Source: Nitzschia sp. pyKryTriq1
Taxonomy: Eukaryota > Bacillariophyta > Bacillariophyceae > Bacillariales > Bacillariaceae
DNA length: 64,000 nucleotides
Direction of reading: 5' to 3'
Assembly: GCA_956465555.1 (NCBI GenBank)
Contig: OY101115.1
Span: forward strand, 4,378,120 to 4,442,119
Shown here: positions 9,818 to 20,100 of the stretch, piece by piece
Position numbering within the stretch: position 1 is the first letter of the stretch
Layout: the number at the start of each line of letters is the position of its first letter
Position numbers and translations under genes: made by a program
The notes under the pieces: generated by a model
Database searches by the model: none
The model's input: only the letters and a program-made list of their open reading frames with translations
What the model was told of the DNA's origin: nothing

Positions 9818-10462
9818 ATGACGGCTGAACCACAATCGATTGTTCATCAAGTATTGCGCCTCGAGCAAATGCTTGTAAAAGCAGTGTCTTCCATCGCACA
9901 ACGCCGAAGAAGATCCAGACATTTGCGGCAGCAGCAAATCAAGGATGAGGAGGATACGTCGGATGACTTCTCCCAGGCGACCTATCCCGACAGTCTACTG
10001 TCATCGACACATCTCAGTACATCATTCCACCAATCCTCCTCCTCTTCTGTAATTCCAGAAGAAGATGAAAACACAACAGCTGCCGACAAAGAACAAGAAG
10101 AACGTTCTTCCGCCTGCCAGACGCTGAATCAGAACGACTTCCTTACAGACGTGATGATGGCCATGGCTTCCGAAATGGTTTTTGTACACTTCTTCATCCA
10201 AAACTCTGACATTTCCAAGAGCATAGATGAGCGAATGGACAATCTCAAGCTTTCTCACCCCAACTGCAGCTTCGTTCGGATCGATGCATCCATGGCTCCG
10301 TATATTGCGAGGCAATTGAAGATTGAAAACGGCCGCCCGTCAGTGGTAGCGATGAAAGATGGAAAACTGGTGAATGTGATATCTGATTTCGTTACTGCCG
10401 ACTGCGGTGAACTTGACGATTGGATTTACACAGTCGAGTTGCTTCGAATGTTCAAAAAATAA
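9818..10462 (+). CDS. TXNDC9/phosducin-like thioredoxin-fold protein
   Basis: 214 residues from an ATG at 9818. The N-terminal ~100 residues are Arg/Gln- and Ser/Glu-rich and probably disordered. Residues about 105-210 follow the pattern of the TXNDC9/phosducin-like thioredoxin fold: a hydrophobic strand (MVFVHFF), an acidic helix, SFVRIDAS, a strand after the conserved cis-Pro position (RPSVVAMKDGK), and an acidic end. Family members are cochaperones that modulate the CCT/TRiC chaperonin. No CxxC is present, which is normal for this family. The single Cys usual in TXNDC9 (before the MD motif) is also absent, replaced by Ser/Lys-rich sequence. Inferred role: protein folding; redox activity is unlikely. 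Confidence 0.75.
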   Translation: MTAEPQSIVHQVLRLEQMLVKAVSSIAQRRRRSRHLRQQQIKDEEDTSDDFSQATYPDSLLSSTHLSTSFHQSSSSSVIPEEDENTTAADKEQEERSSACQTLNQNDFLTDVMMAMASEMVFVHFFIQNSDISKSIDERMDNLKLSHPNCSFVRIDASMAPYIARQLKIENGRPSVVAMKDGKLVNVISDFVTADCGELDDWIYTVELLRMFKK

Positions 10463-11356
10463 TTTGAGTTCGTACTCCCCCTAGTACTACTAATCATGAT
10501 AAACGTAAACAAGGAATTGTGTGTTTTTTAAAATGCATATTTTCTTCCAAATAATTTTGAGGTAGTTGAGGTAGTAGTAGGATTGTGAGTGCATGAAATG
10601 CTGCTCTCGTCAATGATGGCGTCCGCGTTCTTCCTGCCTCGCCTCGTACGTACAGTACCTTGTACACTCTTGCTGGCAAAGAAATGCATGACCGTTTATT
10701 GTGGCACCAACATCAAAAGATTGGCGATCGATGATGCCGCCGCCGCGTGGACGAACGGACGGCGAGCGCAGAAAGGGAAGGCAGGCGGCCGGCGGGCAAG
10801 GATCGGATGCATGGGACGCCCGCCGGCGGCGGCGTTCCTCCTTTATCCAACAAAATTCAGCAGTAGGGTTTCTACGTATAGGCAGGGGAGACCAATGCCG
10901 CATTTGTGCGTCATTCCTCGTCACGCGGGTTCGGCATTAATTGATAATACCTGCCCTAATTGTTCCAAGCGTTATCTCCTTAAATGGACCCATCACTTCC
11001 TAATGTCGCAGAAGGCTCTCTGGACCAATCAACAGGCCCCAGTAGAGTTCTGATTTAATGACGCACGTACTTGGTTTGAAAAGAATTCGCTGCGGAGCCA
11101 TCCATTATTTGCATCTTGCGTGCCGACAAACGTCAGTGGTTCCGCTTTTGGATCCATACAAGTACCGACACCGGGTGGGTGCGGTCGGCCGTGTCTTTCA
11201 CGAGAGTAGCAGCTTGAGTTGTACTGAAACCAGCCTATCGGAGCCGTCCGAAACAGTTGACACCCATCGCCACCCATCACAATAAACCAACAAGGCAGCT
11301 CCTGTTTTTTGTTCTGAACCCTTTTTTGTTCTTTACACCAATTTATTAGCAAAGCC
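10463..11356. other. Intergenic; presumed promoter region of the plastid two-repeat protein
   Basis: About 890 bases. ORFs here (e.g. 10589-11053) are Arg/Ala-rich and look like shadows of GC-rich DNA. The right half holds three CO2/cAMP-response-like hexamers, annotated separately. Confidence 0.5.
10908..11135. promoter_or_regulatory. Three CCRE-like hexamers upstream of the PyShell candidate
   Basis: TGACGC occurs inverted at 10908-10913 (within TGCGTCATT) and direct at 11059-11064 (within AATGACGCA, the reverse complement of the first). ACGTCA is at 11130-11135. These hexamers match the CO2/cAMP-responsive elements described in the Phaeodactylum ptca1 promoter. They lie 220-450 bp before the ATG at 11357. 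Any one such hexamer is common by chance, so this is only suggestive. Confidence 0.35.
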
Positions 11357-12307
11357 ATGAAGATCTTCAGTAGTGCCGTCTTGGCGCTCAGCGCCGCCCA
11401 CACCGCCAGTGCGTTCATGGTGCAAACGCCCCCGCAGACCGCGACGGCGCTCCAGTCGTCCTCGTATTTCGGAGACCCGAATCAGCCACAGGTCACTGCC
11501 GCTGCGTTTGCCAATTCCGCCGGAGGAGCCATGGCGTCGGCTGGCCGTGCTGGACCAGGCAAGGTCGAGAATATCTGGGATACGTTGACGCCCATCACCG
11601 TTCAAGGAGGTTCGCTCCGAACGTGGTCGTTCACGACGCCCTCCGTCGAGCGAGTCCAAGTTCTAATGAAGACTGAAGGCCGTCCGTTGAATGCCAACAT
11701 TGAGTTGTGGCACGGACCTGACAACACGCCGCAAAAGGTCGCCGTCTATCTTGAGGACGGAAACCTGCGCCCCTTCAGCGCCGTGATCGAAACCCCACGA
11801 GGCCACAACGCTGTCGCCATCTACAACACCGGACACTTGGAATTCCCATTGTCCGCGTGTGTCGAGGCCGAATTGTCGGACGGCGGCGGTGCTGCTGGCC
11901 TTGGTGCCGCCACCAAGAGTCTGTCAGAGATGAGCACCTCGAAGACCGTGCAAGGAGGTGCAATCCACACCATCCCGTTCGCCCCCGCTGTTGAAAGCGT
12001 GGCATTACTGCTCAAGACGGACGGACGTCCTCTCAATGCCCGAATTGAGCTCTTGCAAGGCCCCAACAACAACAAGCAAATCATGGAGGTCTACACCGAA
12101 GACGGCTTGGAACGCCCGTTCTACGCCATCCTCGAGACCCCAGGAGTTGGAAATGTTGTTCGAGTGTGCAACACTGCCACCGTTGAGTTCCCCTTGACGG
12201 CATCTGTCGAACCGTATCTCGTCACACCAGGCGCAGATAATTACCCATCAGAATACGACCGCGGTTGGGACGAGAGTGCCAACAGCTTCTATTTCTTGAA
12301 CCCTTAG
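11357..12307 (+). CDS. Plastid-targeted two-repeat protein; candidate pyrenoid shell (PyShell) protein
   Basis: 316 residues from an ATG at 11357. Residues 1-19 form a signal peptide ending ASA, with Phe20 at +1 (ASAF motif), the diatom plastid import signal; a short transit-like region follows. Two homologous domains come next. Domain 1 (about 81-171) and domain 2 (about 197-286) both have VQGG, then K-T-D/E-GRPLNA-x-IEL, GP-[DN]-N, a V-Y-x-EDG, RPF, ETP and EFPL. A short acidic/aromatic tail ends YFLNP. Only one Cys lies in each domain. From memory, diatom PyShell proteins that encase the Rubisco pyrenoid are nuclear-encoded, plastid-targeted and have two pseudo-symmetric conserved regions followed by a C-terminal extension; this fits well. 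The PyShell assignment is inference; the targeting and internal duplication are seen directly. Confidence 0.75.
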   Translation: MKIFSSAVLALSAAHTASAFMVQTPPQTATALQSSSYFGDPNQPQVTAAAFANSAGGAMASAGRAGPGKVENIWDTLTPITVQGGSLRTWSFTTPSVERVQVLMKTEGRPLNANIELWHGPDNTPQKVAVYLEDGNLRPFSAVIETPRGHNAVAIYNTGHLEFPLSACVEAELSDGGGAAGLGAATKSLSEMSTSKTVQGGAIHTIPFAPAVESVALLLKTDGRPLNARIELLQGPNNNKQIMEVYTEDGLERPFYAILETPGVGNVVRVCNTATVEFPLTASVEPYLVTPGADNYPSEYDRGWDESANSFYFLNP

Positions 12308-13189
12308 TTTTCTACAAGAAATCTTTCGGGGAGCCTGGTGGTTGGAAGAGGAAACAGACAGTCAATGTCAGAAAAAATATGATGGTGGTGGTGGTTGCCT
12401 AAGATTCTAATGCGTGTATGAGGGCGATGCGTCGAAATGCTATTATCTGCTGTTGACTACTATGCCGAGTAATTGTCGCTTGGAATCTTAGAATTATTGT
12501 GAAGTACGTAAAGCTTATAAAACGACTTATAAATACGCTAAAAAGACGGCACTGATTGTAGGTTATATATTTTTTAATGGGGTAAACATGAACCTTCTCG
12601 ACTTTACGACGGATCGGAAGATGGATGTATTTTAATGAAACGTTCTTGCGCAACATTCATGGGATGCGGATTTCCTCTTGGTGCCTTGGTGCTCGGATGA
12701 TGGAACACCTTCTTTTTGGTCTCTTTATCTTCTCCTTTTTCTATCTCGTGCCGTCTCAAGATGCGAATTTCTTCCTTCGCTCCACTTGGAGCTCGAAATA
12801 ACCCGTCTACTCCTACCGGTACAGCGTGGGGTTCGCACTTTTCAATTTTGGTGCCGATCGGCGATCGGATCCATCATCGACCGACCCGCATAGCGCCGTT
12901 TGAAGTCATGATGACCCATCACCAGCACCGGCACCGACCCATCACTTCTTTTCGGCGCGGACTGCCCGTCGACCGAAACATATTTGACCAATATGACTTC
13001 AGAGTCGTCACATCCAGGTCCCCAGCATCATCGCCCGCCGACACCACCGACCAGACTGCATCGGCGAAGCCCATTTCCCCCCCCAAATGAGAACACACGA
13101 CGACGACGAGAAAGAAAGAAAAAGTAAAAAAAAAGATTTTCTTCATCCATAAAATCAGTTCACCACCGACAAGAAATCAACACCGAACA
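12308..13189. other. Intergenic, no gene seen
   Basis: About 880 bases between two same-strand genes. A GGTGGT run lies near 12385 and a TACCGGTA near 12812. An ORF at 12716-13090 has no recognisable features. A CGACGA repeat and poly-A-rich stretch at 13095-13135 precede the next gene. Confidence 0.45.
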
Positions 13190-14109
13190 ATGATGAAATC
13201 CGACAAACACCCGAAACGAATTACCATGCCTGGCATGATCTATGATGTGAGTGATAACCTCTTACAATGACAACATACCGTTGGGAGAGGCAACAACAAA
13301 ACACAAGCAAACGTTTCTCACGCCGATGCCCCACTCTATTTTGTCGCGAAAAATAATACCGAATGAATGGATACTAACGATAGGCCAACCGTGTTCTCGA
13401 ATGGGTTATGGATCCCAACACGGGTGGGATCCATCCAGATCTATTCGGACCGTCTCTCAAGGGGATTGCTTTTATCAACATTGTCGAAGCAGGCTTTGTG
13501 TTCAGCGGAAATGTCGGGACTGGAATCCTCATAGCCCGCAAAGCAGACGGCAGCTGGTCTCCACCATCTGCGATCGGTATCAGCGGTATTGGATGGGGTT
13601 TCATCATGGGAGCCTCCTTGAAGCAAATCGTCTATCTCATGTATGACGAAACTACACTCAAGGCAATGACCGGCAACGGCGTCAAGCTTGGTACTCAACT
13701 TGAGGCTTCGGCCGGAGAATGGGGTCGTGTCGCCGATGTCACCAGCTTTATGACCAATAAAGGACTCGGAGCCGGCGTAGCCTTGTCGTACAGTCAGGGT
13801 TTGTTTGGAGGGATTTCCATTGAAGGAGCTATTTGTAACCCTCGACCCAGGGTCAATGAAAAGTTCTACGGAAAACCGGTGACGCCCGAGGAGATTTTGT
13901 TTGAGGGTGCGGTCCATGTCCCCCAAGGCAATCATCTTATGCCCGCAGTATATGCCAAACTCGAGAAGCTTTGTAGTGGAGTTTCGATTTACGAAGTCAC
14001 CGAGGAAGAAAATAACAAGGCCGAAAGTGCCCGGAAGGAGGCTGATGCCGATGGCGCGGAACACTTGAAAGAAGAAGAAGTCACTATCGTGGTGGTCGAA
14101 GAGAAGTAA
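13190..14109 (+). CDS. SYLF (Ysc84-type) lipid-binding domain protein, one intron
   Basis: Two exons, 13190-13246 and 13384-14109, joined in phase 0 across a 137-nt GT-AG intron (donor GTGAGT, acceptor TAG), giving 260 residues. Exon 1 was found by splice sites: it starts ATGATG and ends MIYD. The joined sequence runs ANRVLEWVMDP into the SYLF core, with KGIAF, a GfvFSGNVGTGI stretch, DGSWSPPSAIG, GFIMGASLKQ, VKLGTQLEASAGEWGR and YSQGLFGGISIEG, then NEKFYG. These are the hallmarks of SYLF domains, which bind phosphoinositides in SH3YL1 and yeast Ysc84. There is no SH3 domain here; the C-terminus is a Glu/Lys-rich tail. Inferred role: membrane or actin-linked trafficking. Confidence 0.88.
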
Positions 14110-14296
14110 GGTTTCGGTGCACAATTTTATATTGGTACTTCGTACCACAATGTAAATTATAAGAATAATCTTGACGGGTTCCCATTTCATGTTTGTCTGT
14201 TCGGCATCACTCTAGCTTGTTTTGCAAGCCGATGCAGCTGACAGTACTATGGCATCAAGTTTAAATCCTACCAGTGGTTGTAAAAGTCTTTTATAT

Positions 14297-16108
14297 CTAA
14301 CGCAATAGCCAGGCGAGTGCGAGAAGACAGACTAGCGGCAAGAGACCGTCGCGCAGAACTACAAGAGTCGGTGACAGCTGCCGCCGCGGGTGGGGTTCTA
14401 CGTCACACCCGCCTCTCCCTTCTAACTCTCGATGACGATCCACTGCTGAATCCCGACGTGTTGCTGCTGTTGCTCTATTACGAGTAACAGTCGGAGGCGG
14501 AGGAGCTGTAGTAGTGGTAGTATCTTGTGCTTGTGGAAAATATTCCGGTCGAAGTATTGCCGTGACTTGTTCGGGTGGTCCCAGTAGTCGCACGGATAAT
14601 TCAGTCACTTTGGATCCAAATCGTCCTTGCCAAAACCTCAAATCTTTTCCCACGACGACGACCGAGAGATATCTCGCATTCGTATCGTGAACCGCCGCGA
14701 CTAGTGGTATTGTCAATCGAGCCCGTTCCCAATGATCGGGTGGTGCCTCCAAGACAGGTGTCGCCGTCGTTGCTTGTTGTTCTTGTGGTGGTATCGGACG
14801 ACGCTGAGCATCAAACAGTTCAGCTTTGAGACAAAAGATGGAGGGACAATCCGTTCGGCCCATGTACCGCGCGGAAACTTCCAGTGTCAGTGAGGACGAG
14901 CCATCAGTAGGAATAGTTGTGAAGATGGTAGACAAGTCCAGTACTTGTTCCATGACACATGGGGCATAGGACGATACAAAATTGGTCAAGGTGGTCGCAT
15001 TGACGGGATGTTCCGAAGTTTCAACAGTCCACGACATGCGAGGGTTGCGTTGGTGCCATCCCTGCAATTGAAATTGCCCACTTGGATTGAATAATAAATT
15101 GGCCGATCCAGGTTCTTCCACGATACTAGCTTCCACATTTGACGTGGATTGACACCATGCGCATCCATAGACTTGCTCTGACTTGGACGTGGGACCATTC
15201 GAATGATGGCTTTTTCTTCTTGACGACGAAGAACCTCCTTCATCTTCGGCGGATGGTTTGGGATAAGGACAATCGTCTCCGGGACAAGGGATGGGAGAAA
15301 GTGGTGGTGGTCTGACGGCGCTCCTCCGATTCCTGCTAGACTGTCCTTGTAATTGTAATTGCGATTGACGAACTCGTTGACTGTTCCGAGCATGACAATC
15401 GTCACAAAAATGTACGTTGCCATAACACAAATGAGTGGAAGGCCGACAGCAATATCGGCACTTCCACACCAAATGTCCCCGATGCTCCAGTGGATTCCGA
15501 CACGTAACTTGTGATTGTGGCGCACACGCCACACACAATCGTTCTTCCAGCTGTTCTTCTCCTTCTACCAGCACTGCTTGATCCGCACACTCCACTGTTC
15601 CACCAAAATACGGTTCACGACAGTGACTACAAAGGTAAAATGCGTACTTTCGTCGGGCATGATCCAAGAGGGCCTTGCGAGAAGAAGACAAGCCATCGTC
15701 ACCAACTTGATGTTGCCGCCAAAGATCCGGAGCATCCAAAGCAAGTTGCTCTTCCAACAGGCGATCGACTCGTTCTCGCAAAACGTCTGTGGTGCGTGTC
15801 AAATCGCGAAGATCCGGATGGTCGCAAATCGATCCACATTTCGCGCATTGGCATCCCGTGAAGAGTAGTCGTTGCTTTGTCGTTGGTTGAGCCGTTTGAA
15901 GTTGTTGCACAATGCAGTCGTAATGCCACTTGTGTCCGCATGTCGGAAGAGTAATGACACGGCGGCCACTGTCCTCTAGGAGCGAATCAAGGCAAATGGC
16001 ACAATCAGTAGATGTATCTTCAAAGATCGTAGCTACTGTTGCTGTTGCTGTTGCTGCTGCCGCTGCTACTACTACTGTGGATGTTTCTCCTCCTGTTTCA
16101 TCCTCCAT
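14297..16108 (-). CDS. RING-Cys-Relay (MYCBP2-type) E3 ligase fused to an FBA domain with C-terminal hydrophobic tail
   Basis: 603 residues from the ATG at 16108 (an upstream GTG is in frame but not used). RING finger: C36, C39, C57, H59, H62, C65, C88, C91. Next comes a tandem-cysteine domain like that of MYCBP2/PHR1: YLCSHC (C160, C163), YFGGTVEC with C174 at the place of the first relay Cys, LCVAC (192, 195), CRYCC (217-221), and CYGNVHFCDDCH, whose C228 matches the second, esterifying Cys and whose final H239 is kept. Cys pairs at 275/280 and 316/319 follow. Residues about 335-510 read as an F-box-associated (FBA) domain: NLLFNPSG, VSSYAPC, and RFWQGRFGSKVT, with aromatic pair F492-W493 where glycan-binding FBXO2 has Tyr-Trp. 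A Pro/Thr linker and a 14-residue hydrophobic end (588-601) suggest a tail anchor. Inferred: a single-chain ligase that recognises glycoproteins, perhaps in ER quality control. Confidence 0.85.
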   Translation of the reverse strand: MEDETGGETSTVVVAAAAATATATVATIFEDTSTDCAICLDSLLEDSGRRVITLPTCGHKWHYDCIVQQLQTAQPTTKQRLLFTGCQCAKCGSICDHPDLRDLTRTTDVLRERVDRLLEEQLALDAPDLWRQHQVGDDGLSSSRKALLDHARRKYAFYLCSHCREPYFGGTVECADQAVLVEGEEQLEERLCVACAPQSQVTCRNPLEHRGHLVWKCRYCCRPSTHLCYGNVHFCDDCHARNSQRVRQSQLQLQGQSSRNRRSAVRPPPLSPIPCPGDDCPYPKPSAEDEGGSSSSRRKSHHSNGPTSKSEQVYGCAWCQSTSNVEASIVEEPGSANLLFNPSGQFQLQGWHQRNPRMSWTVETSEHPVNATTLTNFVSSYAPCVMEQVLDLSTIFTTIPTDGSSSLTLEVSARYMGRTDCPSIFCLKAELFDAQRRPIPPQEQQATTATPVLEAPPDHWERARLTIPLVAAVHDTNARYLSVVVVGKDLRFWQGRFGSKVTELSVRLLGPPEQVTAILRPEYFPQAQDTTTTTAPPPPTVTRNRATAATRRDSAVDRHRELEGRGGCDVEPHPRRQLSPTLVVLRDGLLPLVCLLALAWLLR

Positions 16109-17152
16109 CCTTATCACTATTATTTTTGAACATTCAATAGGTTGGCTGGGTATAATGACATTCTATTTGCCATGTGAGGTACCGCACCCCCATGGTAAAC
16201 GAAGAAAGAAGAAGTCAAAAGAGAAACACGATAGTAGAGAAACTCCAGCATTGTCGGTGGTCTGCGGTCTGGGTCGGTGGTGCAGATGTACTGTACCGGT
16301 ACAGTACAGTAGCATGAGGACCGCGGCCTTACTAATGTCTGTACTTCGTACCGTACCTGGTACCAGTACCAGGGACGTGGTACAGACGGTACTGTACCAT
16401 GCCATGCGTGATACGCGTGCGCACATAATAGTACATACCCGTGCTTTCTACGTATCTCTTGTCACTACACGCCTTCAAACTTCGTGTGTCCTTATTTTTG
16501 GCGGGAAGAGTTCATTGGTGTGATGTGATTGGCCAACGATCGATTTTATCTGGGATGGGCTTGGGAGCAGAAAGCGCGGCACTAATTACTGGTGACGTAA
16601 GAGTCATTCTCAATTCCTGGAAGAACGATTATTGCCCACAACGGTGCCGGACAACGCCGGCGCCGTTTTTAATCAAATATTTTAACGTTCCTACTGGCAA
16701 AAAATCCATTGGGCCAACCCCCATCAGCGGTATGGTTTTTAGCTTCTCAAAAATGAGCCTTTTACTATTTCTGACTTTTCTGTCATCTTTCTGTAAAATT
16801 TCTATGGAGTCAAGACCTATATTATTTATAACCTTAGCCCTATTAGAAATTTTTAGCAGCGCGCGCCTCGAATGTTGTTGACATGGGATTGGTTGAAGTT
16901 CCGCGGCTGACCGATCGAATGATGACTGATGACGCCGCTGTCATCGCCAACAAATAATACACGGTAGCAGATCTCTTTTTAGCTTGACAGAAATCTCATG
17001 ATTCTTCCCAACGCCCTCGTATGACCGTACTAGTAGAGTAGAGAGAGAGGGTCTTCTTCATATCCTGAGCCATCCATATCTGCCTCTATTCCCTCACAAG
17101 CTATCAGAGGTCAGAGATTGTATTTTCCCAGCAAAGGGACAAGGAAACAAGC
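16109..17152. other. Intergenic between divergent genes, with GTAC-palindrome cluster
   Basis: About 1.04 kb separating the ligase (-) from the giant repeat gene (+). Positions 16285-16440 are a dense run of overlapping GTAC-based palindromes (TACCGGTA, GTACAGTAC, CCTGGTACCAG). No gene seen. An AT-rich stretch with weak homopolymers lies at 16670-16860. Promoters of both flanking genes should be here. Confidence 0.5.
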
Positions 17153-20100
17153 ATGTATCGAGCTCAGCCTTGGAGCAGCACCTCTGGAGAAGGGAGTACG
17201 TCAGAGGATATGAGCGGAAGCCACTCGGAAGACTATTCTTCGGATGACGATGAGGGAGGGCCTTCTTCGCTGGAGTATAGCGACAACGCGTCTCTGAAAG
17301 GTATGCCGTATCTTGCTCAAAAGACTCCTAGACAACGGGGAAAGGGCGGTGAACTTGTAGAAAATACCCCCATGACTGCAGACATGTCATCCGAGTCCAC
17401 ATCGGGGTCAGAGGACGATGGCGCCGTTACACCGAAAGTGAACCTGACTTCGTCGAGGATGCAGGCTATTACTCAAGGCAGCAATGGACGTCAATCTCAA
17501 CAATATTCTTATGAAATGGCCAAGAATTACGCGGCCACTCGTTACGCACCAGCGTCGAGTAAGAGTGGCCGCAGCAGCAGCAAGAACGAAGCGCCCAGGC
17601 AGCAGTCATCATCAGCGAAAAAGAGTAAAAAGACGCCCAGCGAAAGGAAAAGGGGTATTGGTCGCAGCAAGTCTGCGGACACTGGTAGTTTGCTTTCGAG
17701 CTACTCTTATGAAGAACAAAATGAAGATAACGAGATCTTGTCGCAGGCACTTGGAATGAAGCCTGCCTTCGTCGCCCCATCTGGCATGCAAGAAAAGTTT
17801 CAACGCCGGGCCTCGCTGTCGGCTGTTGAGCCATTAGGAAGGGCGAAACGCCGATCTTCTTTGGTTTCGACCTATTTAGCACCCGCGATGGAGGCTGCAG
17901 CACCCGTCGCTGCACCTGTGGACGAAGAACGGGCGGCCAAGATGGCCGAAAAAGAAAAGGTCATGGAAAGACTTGAACGAATCAAAGCAAAGGCTATCAA
18001 GTCGGCCAACAAAGAACTTGGAGTGGAACAAGGCAAGCTTGCAGCTGTGATGGGAATGGGATCTAATGCACCAACCATGTTAGCCACCAAATCTCAAGGG
18101 AGACAGCAGTCAATGGAACAAAGACGGGTCAGCGCTGCTTCCAGTGGTTCCTCGGGTTCAAAAGGGTTGTTCCAAGAAGCAATCAAGAACATAAGGGTGG
18201 AAGACACCGAGACAGAATCGGAAGATGATGACAGTGCTCAGGAGGATCAGGACACCCCTTCATTTGCGGCACAGCCGAATTCATTGGCAGCAGCTTTGGG
18301 GATGTCGATTGATCCCTCGTCTTCCGCACCTCCAGTCCGAGAGCGCGGTGTCAAGCTACGGCCAATCGCTGCGAAAGGGGCTCAAACAGTGTCGGTACAA
18401 CCGAACTCGTTGGCAGCCGCTCTGGGAATGTCAGTTGATCTATCGTCTTCAGGTCCATCGATTGGGCAAAGCAGCATTCAGGCATCCCGATCTATCCCCC
18501 CTCAGTCTAATTCTTTGTTTGCCGCGCTTGGAATAGCAACTGATCCCATGCCTTCGGTTCATGTGCGAAACGAAGTCAAGACTCTATCCGACTCCGAATC
18601 AGATTATAGTAGCGATGATGAAAAACGAATGACTGGCTTTCAGCCCCAAGTCGGAAGTTTGGCTGAGGCTCTCGGCATGGTCGTCGACCCATCTTCTCGC
18701 GCTGCCCCAGTCCGACAAATTGGCGATAGATTTTCAGCTGAACGAGAGTTTGCCCGGCCTACCACAGCAAAGCCGGCAGAGCAATCATCAACTAGCCACG
18801 GTGGGCCTCGGTTTCTTCCCCAGGCTGGCAGTCTTGCCGAAGCTCTTGGGATCTCTGTTGATCCATCATCACGAGCACCTGTTATCCGCTATAATGACAA
18901 AGCACACGTTTCGGTTGCTTCCACACAAGATATTACACCAGACACCTCCGATTCTTCTTTTCCCGTGAACACCACGGGGATTTTTCTGCGCCAAGCAGGT
19001 ACGCTAGAAGATGCCATTGGAATGTCAGATAGTAGCAGCCAGGCGTCCGAAGTAAGCGACGAGAGCGCAGATGGGGATATGGTACGATTTGCGCCACAAC
19101 CTGGCAGCCTAGCGGAAGCCTTGGGAATGGGAATCGACCCATCGTCTCGCGCGCCTCCGGTACGCCCAATCAAGGAGAAGGTGGTAATGAGCGAGCCACC
19201 AAAGATCAAGACTTACGACTCCCAAAGTGAAACCTCTTGCTCTGGCAGCAGTGACGACGAAAGCGAGGAGGACGAAATGGTACGATTCGCGCCGCAGGCT
19301 GGTAGTCTCGCGGAGGCGTTGGGAATGGGGATCGACCCCTCATCTCGGGCGCCTCCGGTGCGCCCGATCAAGGAGAAGTTGTCCACGAGCAGCCTTCCTG
19401 TTCCCTCTGCAACGAAGTCTGTCGACTCTAGAAGCGAAGCATCGTACTCCGGTAGTAGCGAGTACGACAGCGAGCAAGACGAGATGGTACGATTCGCACC
19501 TCAGGCTGGAAGTCTTGCAGAAGCGTTGGGAATGGGAATCGACCCATCGTCTCGGGCGCCCCCAGTGCGACCAATAAATGCGAAGTCCTCCACGAACAAC
19601 CTTCCAGTTCCCTCTGCGACGAAGTCTGTCGACTCGAGAAGCGAAGCATCATATTCTGGCAGCAGTGACGACGAAAGCGAGGAGGACGAAATGGTACGAT
19701 TCGCGCCGCAGGCTGGTAGTCTCGCGGAGGCGTTGGGAATGGGGATCGACCCCTCATCTCGGGCGCCTCCGGTGCGCCCGATCAAGGAGAAGTTGTCCAC
19801 GAGCAGCCTTCCTGTTCCCTCTGCAACGAAGTCTGTCGACTCTAGAAGCGAAGCATCGTACTCCGGTAGTAGCGAGTACGACAGCGAGCAAGACGAGATG
19901 GTACGATTCGCACCTCAGGCTGGAAGTCTTGCAGAAGCGTTGGGAATGGGAGTCGACCCATCGTCTCGGGCGCCCCCAGTGCGACCAATAAATGCGAAGT
20001 CCTCCACGAACAACCTTCCTGTTCCCTCTGCGACGAAGTCTGTCGACTCGAGAAGCGAAGCATCATATTCTGGCAGCAGTGACGACGAAAGCGAGGAGGA

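Noticed and set aside
10589-11053. 154-codon ORF upstream of the plastid protein
   Set aside because: Arg/Ala-rich composition typical of shadow ORFs in GC-rich DNA; no domain or signal.
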